From NCBI GenBank assembly GCA_003486645.1, contig DNGI01000200.1:1-7222 (forward strand): DNA of 7,222 nt, in the 5' to 3' direction. This document shows positions 5,017-7,222 of the stretch, one piece after another. The notes below the pieces were generated by a model. The model did no database searches. It was given only the letters and a program-made list of their open reading frames with translations, and had not been told where the DNA came from. The position numbers and the translations under genes were made by a program. The DNA comes from Cyanobacteria bacterium UBA11370 (GTDB lineage Bacteria; Cyanobacteriota; Cyanobacteriia; Cyanobacteriales; Coleofasciculaceae). Position 1 is the first letter of the stretch; each line of letters starts with the position of its first letter.

Positions 5017-5916
5017 TTAAACGTTTTCCCAAGGTAATTCACTTATAAATGACCAATTATTTTGGGTGGTAGATTTTGAATTTTGATGAGAAGAAAGACA
5101 GCTTTCTATACTGACTTCTGGAATCAGATCTGTTGCTATATCATTTCTGATAAAAAACGCATTCCATTGCTTTGTATTTGAACCAACTAATCGATAGCCC
5201 CTATCTTTTGCCAACTTCCCAAACGCCCTTAGTGAAGCTCCACAATAATAGCCAGGATGATATTGAGAATGTTGAAATATTTGAGCTTGAAACTGTGGAT
5301 CGTAAGGTACAGTTACAGATTTTTCTGCCCCCCAATACGTATTATATTCAATCACAACAACTCTAGGATTGATACAATCGATTGATTTCCATATCCAATA
5401 ATCGACTCCATCAAGATCTAGAGATAATAGATCAATTTCACCGTTAAACCCGTTAGTCGTTATAAGTTGATTTACATTTTCTGCTGTTATCCAAGCGTTC
5501 ACTAATTTGGGAGGGTTAATTTTTGTAGTATTTATAAACTCATATATTTCTTGACCAAGTTTGATTTGAGTAAGATCTCCATCAAATAGAAGCCCATTCC
5601 AGCCGTGATTAATTATTAAATTAGCCGCATTACATTCAATTCCATCACCAGCACAGAGTTCAACAACTTTTTTGTTGGTCGTGTCAATCAAAGAAAATAT
5701 AAATAATAAAAAACCATCTTCATCTGTTTGCGAACAAATATGCAAGCCAACATCTTGAAATTTCGGCAAATTTGGGGTGTTTTTTAATTGTCTGTATTGA
5801 TTCATTAAGATCAGTTGGGCTGTCTGGCTTCGATTAATAAAATTGACTTTGTTTAAACTATAATAAAACCATAATTTGGTGGTATTTTTAATTGATATTT
5901 TTAGTGACTTTAACAT
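5017..5916 (-). CDS. FkbM-like class I SAM-dependent methyltransferase
   Basis: This 299-aa protein has no signal peptide or clear membrane helix and is probably cytoplasmic. A Rossmann-type methyltransferase core starts near residue 84 with VVELCAGDGIECNAANLI (motif I, SAM-binding loop). Strand two is GLLFDGD (108-114), with an acidic end suited to the ribose hydroxyls. The central strand is IDLLSLDLDGVDYWIWKSI (161-179), the equivalent of the FkbM 'iDvEGxE..vLkg' segment, followed by RVVVIEYN (185-192). The C-terminal third (GYYCGASLRAFGKLAKDRGYRLVG) also fits the fold. FkbM relatives often O-methylate sugars or lipids in polysaccharide clusters, but the substrate here cannot be read from sequence. 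The gene is clearly more AT-rich than queG and its neighbour, and has AT-rich flanks, so it may have been acquired. ATG 5916 lacks a good Shine-Dalgarno sequence. It lies more than 250 bp downstream of the deacetylase on the same strand and is probably transcribed separately. Confidence 0.75.
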   Translation of the reverse strand: MLKSLKISIKNTTKLWFYYSLNKVNFINRSQTAQLILMNQYRQLKNTPNLPKFQDVGLHICSQTDEDGFLLFIFSLIDTTNKKVVELCAGDGIECNAANLIINHGWNGLLFDGDLTQIKLGQEIYEFINTTKINPPKLVNAWITAENVNQLITTNGFNGEIDLLSLDLDGVDYWIWKSIDCINPRVVVIEYNTYWGAEKSVTVPYDPQFQAQIFQHSQYHPGYYCGASLRAFGKLAKDRGYRLVGSNTKQWNAFFIRNDIATDLIPEVSIESCLSSHQNSKSTTQNNWSFISELPWENV

Positions 5917-6168
5917 TTTTTTAATTAACTTCAGATTGAACCAGTAACCTTATTTTTATGCAGGTACTTATATTGACATTGTGAAGCTCTAGTGACTCTA
6001 GAGTCAATCAGGATATTCTAAATATTTTCCAATTATCATAAAAATTAAAAAAATGCAAATATCCGTATAATGTTGACAACTAAGAGTTACAATTCTCAAT
6101 CACTGAAAGATCTGAGCGTTTAAAAAATAAATTCACGGATGGGTTAAATTTAGACAATATCCTAATTA
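5917..6168. other. AT-rich intergenic region, 252 bp
   Basis: No gene is seen here. The region separates the methyltransferase from the deacetylase, both on the minus strand, and should hold the promoter of the former, although I find no convincing -35/-10 pair. It contains the 14-bp palindrome at 5993-6006 and a small GTTGACAAC palindrome at 6072-6080. A CCTAATTATTAGG inverted repeat at 6161-6173 overlaps the deacetylase stop codon and has no T run, so it is not a typical terminator. Confidence 0.6.
5993..6006. promoter_or_regulatory. Perfect 14-bp palindrome, possible operator
   Basis: TGACTCTAGAGTCA is its own reverse complement. It lies 77 bp upstream of the methyltransferase start. CTCTAG at 5988-5993 gives an overlapping alternative pairing. 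A dimeric regulator site is possible, but no matching regulator gene is in the window. Confidence 0.35.
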
Positions 6169-7104
6169 TTAGGGCGTTACATGAAGTCTTTTATTTTCGT
6201 TTGCCTCCATTTCCAATAATTCTGGTACAGTGACAAACTGGTAGCCTTGCTTTTTTAATTCAGCAATCAATTTAGGTAACGCCTCCACCGTTTTAGAGCG
6301 ATCGCCTCCTCCATCGTGCATTAAAACAATTCCTCCAGGTTGCGCGGCTTTGAGTGTACTATCAATTAATCCTTGTACTGTAATATGGCGCGATCGCCAA
6401 TCTTTAGAATCGACTGACCACATAATGACTGCATATTTTTGCTGGTGAGCGTAGCTAACTAATCCATTATTTAAAATCCCAGCCGGGGGTCTAAATAACG
6501 AGGTTTTGACTCCAGTTAGTTTATAAATTAAATCCGCTGTTTGATTGAATTCACGAGCGGCATGAGCTGAACTATACTGATGATATTGATGGCTCCAGGT
6601 ATGATTACCAATTGCATGACCATCGGCAACCACTTGCTTAATGATATGTGGATGATTTTTAATACTCTTGCCCACTACAAAAAAGGTTGCTTTTATAGTC
6701 TCCTGTTTCAGAATATCGAGTACCTGTACGGTTGTGTTTTGCCAAGGACCATCATCAAAGGTTAGAGCAATGACTTTTTGTTCGCTTTTAATCTTAACCT
6801 CACGAATCGTTTTTCCTTGAAACTGTAGAGGGACAGAAAAGTTTAGCGATTTAGCTTCTTCTTGTACCAATTTCCCAACTAGTTTTTGATTAGCTTTTTG
6901 TTGCTGTTGTGGAATTTCAACCTTGAATTTCGGGATGTTTTGAGGTTGATTTTGTTGATACTTTTCCTCGTTAATCGGTAGAGGTATTTTAGAATTAATT
7001 GAATGCTCTACAGATAAACTCAACCCAGCAATACAACCTAAATTAATAGCAATTACAGTAAGAGACAGTTTATACTGTCTTATAAACAAACGCGAGTTTG
7101 CCAC
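6169..7104 (-). CDS. Polysaccharide deacetylase (NodB domain, carbohydrate esterase 4)
   Basis: This 311-aa enzyme should remove N-acetyl groups from a cell-wall or surface polysaccharide outside the cytoplasm, in a metal-dependent way. Residues 12-31 form a hydrophobic N-terminal segment, either a signal anchor or an uncleaved signal peptide. A Gln/Pro/Lys-rich spacer follows (about 46-75). The NodB domain starts near 110 and has every CE4 motif: TFDDGP (115-120, Asp117 and Asp118), GNHTWSH (166-172, metal ligands His168 and His172), RPPAG (205-209), DSKDW (232-236) and LMHDGGG (261-267, His263). The catalytic set is complete, so the enzyme is probably active. The substrate (peptidoglycan, chitin-like or exopolysaccharide) is not revealed. 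GTG 7104 is the start because AAGGAG lies 8 bases upstream. An overlapping ATG at 7106 is out of frame and stops after eight codons. A promoter is visible upstream. Confidence 0.93.
   Translation of the reverse strand: MANSRLFIRQYKLSLTVIAINLGCIAGLSLSVEHSINSKIPLPINEEKYQQNQPQNIPKFKVEIPQQQQKANQKLVGKLVQEEAKSLNFSVPLQFQGKTIREVKIKSEQKVIALTFDDGPWQNTTVQVLDILKQETIKATFFVVGKSIKNHPHIIKQVVADGHAIGNHTWSHQYHQYSSAHAAREFNQTADLIYKLTGVKTSLFRPPAGILNNGLVSYAHQQKYAVIMWSVDSKDWRSRHITVQGLIDSTLKAAQPGGIVLMHDGGGDRSKTVEALPKLIAELKKQGYQFVTVPELLEMEANENKRLHVTP
6298..6305. repeat. HIP1 octamer
   Basis: Exact GCGATCGC inside the deacetylase gene. Confidence 0.9.
6390..6397. repeat. HIP1 octamer
   Basis: Exact GCGATCGC inside the deacetylase gene, 92 bp from the preceding copy. 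Confidence 0.9.
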
Positions 7105-7110
7105 ATTATA

Positions 7111-7117
7111 TCTCCTT
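7111..7117 (-). promoter_or_regulatory. Strong ribosome-binding site that fixes the deacetylase start
   Basis: AAGGAGA on the minus strand lies 6 bases before the GTG codon (7102-7104). It is the best Shine-Dalgarno sequence in the window, and it selects GTG over later in-frame starts. Confidence 0.8.
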
Positions 7118-7144
7118 CACTCCTCTGAACAGATGCGGCAGTAA

Positions 7145-7172
7145 ATTATAGTTTTTAGCCCTTAGTTGTAAG
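7145..7172 (-). promoter_or_regulatory. Putative sigma-70 promoter of the deacetylase gene
   Basis: On the minus strand, a perfect -10 TATAAT lies at 7145-7150. CTTACA (7167-7172) matches the -35 consensus at four of six positions, with a 16-bp spacer. Transcription would begin near 7138, giving a leader of roughly 35 bases that includes the ribosome-binding site. Confidence 0.6.
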
Positions 7173-7174
7173 GG
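7159..7174. promoter_or_regulatory. Inverted repeat over the -35 region, possible operator
   Basis: CCCTTA (7159-7164) and TAAGGG (7169-7174) form a perfect 6-bp inverted repeat around GTTG. It overlaps the -35 element and part of the spacer of the deacetylase promoter. That position suits a repressor site. It has no T run on the minus strand, so it is not a terminator there. Confidence 0.4.
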
Positions 7175-7222
7175 TTGGTAGTGCAAGTGATACCCAGTTG
7201 CGGTCAAAGATAGTAGATAGGA

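Noticed and set aside
5172..5366. 64-codon open frame on the plus strand
   Set aside because: It is antisense to the methyltransferase core motifs, with no family resemblance.
5973..6001. Plus-strand promoter from TTGACA at 5973
   Set aside because: The position 17 bases downstream reads CTCTAG, which is not a -10 element, and no plus-strand gene follows.
6161..6173. CCTAATTATTAGG as terminator of the deacetylase
   Set aside because: The stem is AT-rich with a one-base loop and no T run follows on the minus strand.
6580..6765. 61-codon open frame on the plus strand
   Set aside because: It is antisense to the conserved NodB motifs of the deacetylase.

Overview
The window looks like chromosomal DNA of a filamentous or colonial cyanobacterium. 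Four exact GCGATCGC octamers (HIP1) lie in about 7 kb. A run of CCCCACT-type heptamers of the cyanobacterial STRR class sits at the left edge, and the gene repertoire is cyanobacterial: short-form QueG, an Uma2 remnant, a NodB deacetylase and a DUF4157-leader protein. No rRNA, tRNA, CRISPR array or intact transposase was seen.

Layout. Positions 1-185 hold a terminator-like hairpin, the heptamer repeats and a promoter. Two plus-strand genes follow. The first is queG (epoxyqueuosine reductase, last step of queuosine synthesis). The second is a single-pass membrane protein with a long Pro/Ser-rich periplasmic linker and a C-terminal PilP/GspC-like domain. A 313-bp gap (2391-2703) carries two terminator-like hairpins, a G-rich tract that could form a quadruplex, and a piece of a dispersed repeat. 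From there on everything reads on the minus strand. In transcription order from the right edge these are a polysaccharide deacetylase with a clear promoter and ribosome-binding site, an AT-rich gene for an FkbM-like methyltransferase, a decayed Uma2-family nuclease, a mosaic protein with an extracellular-contractile-injection-system (eCIS) style leader, and a small lipoprotein 47 bp behind it.

The most interesting part is the pair at 2704-4580. The larger protein carries two copies of the 'LEKASKFGYNGLDVPVN...IQRK' leader that I associate with cyanobacterial DUF4157 proteins linked to eCIS. It has no HExxH metallopeptidase core. An Arg-rich linker instead joins the leader to a ~175-residue C-terminal domain that I cannot assign. 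The lipoprotein next door is a reasonable candidate partner or immunity protein. This is inference: no eCIS structural gene is in the window. The deacetylase and methyltransferase may both act on cell-surface polysaccharide, but the sequence does not show that they work together.
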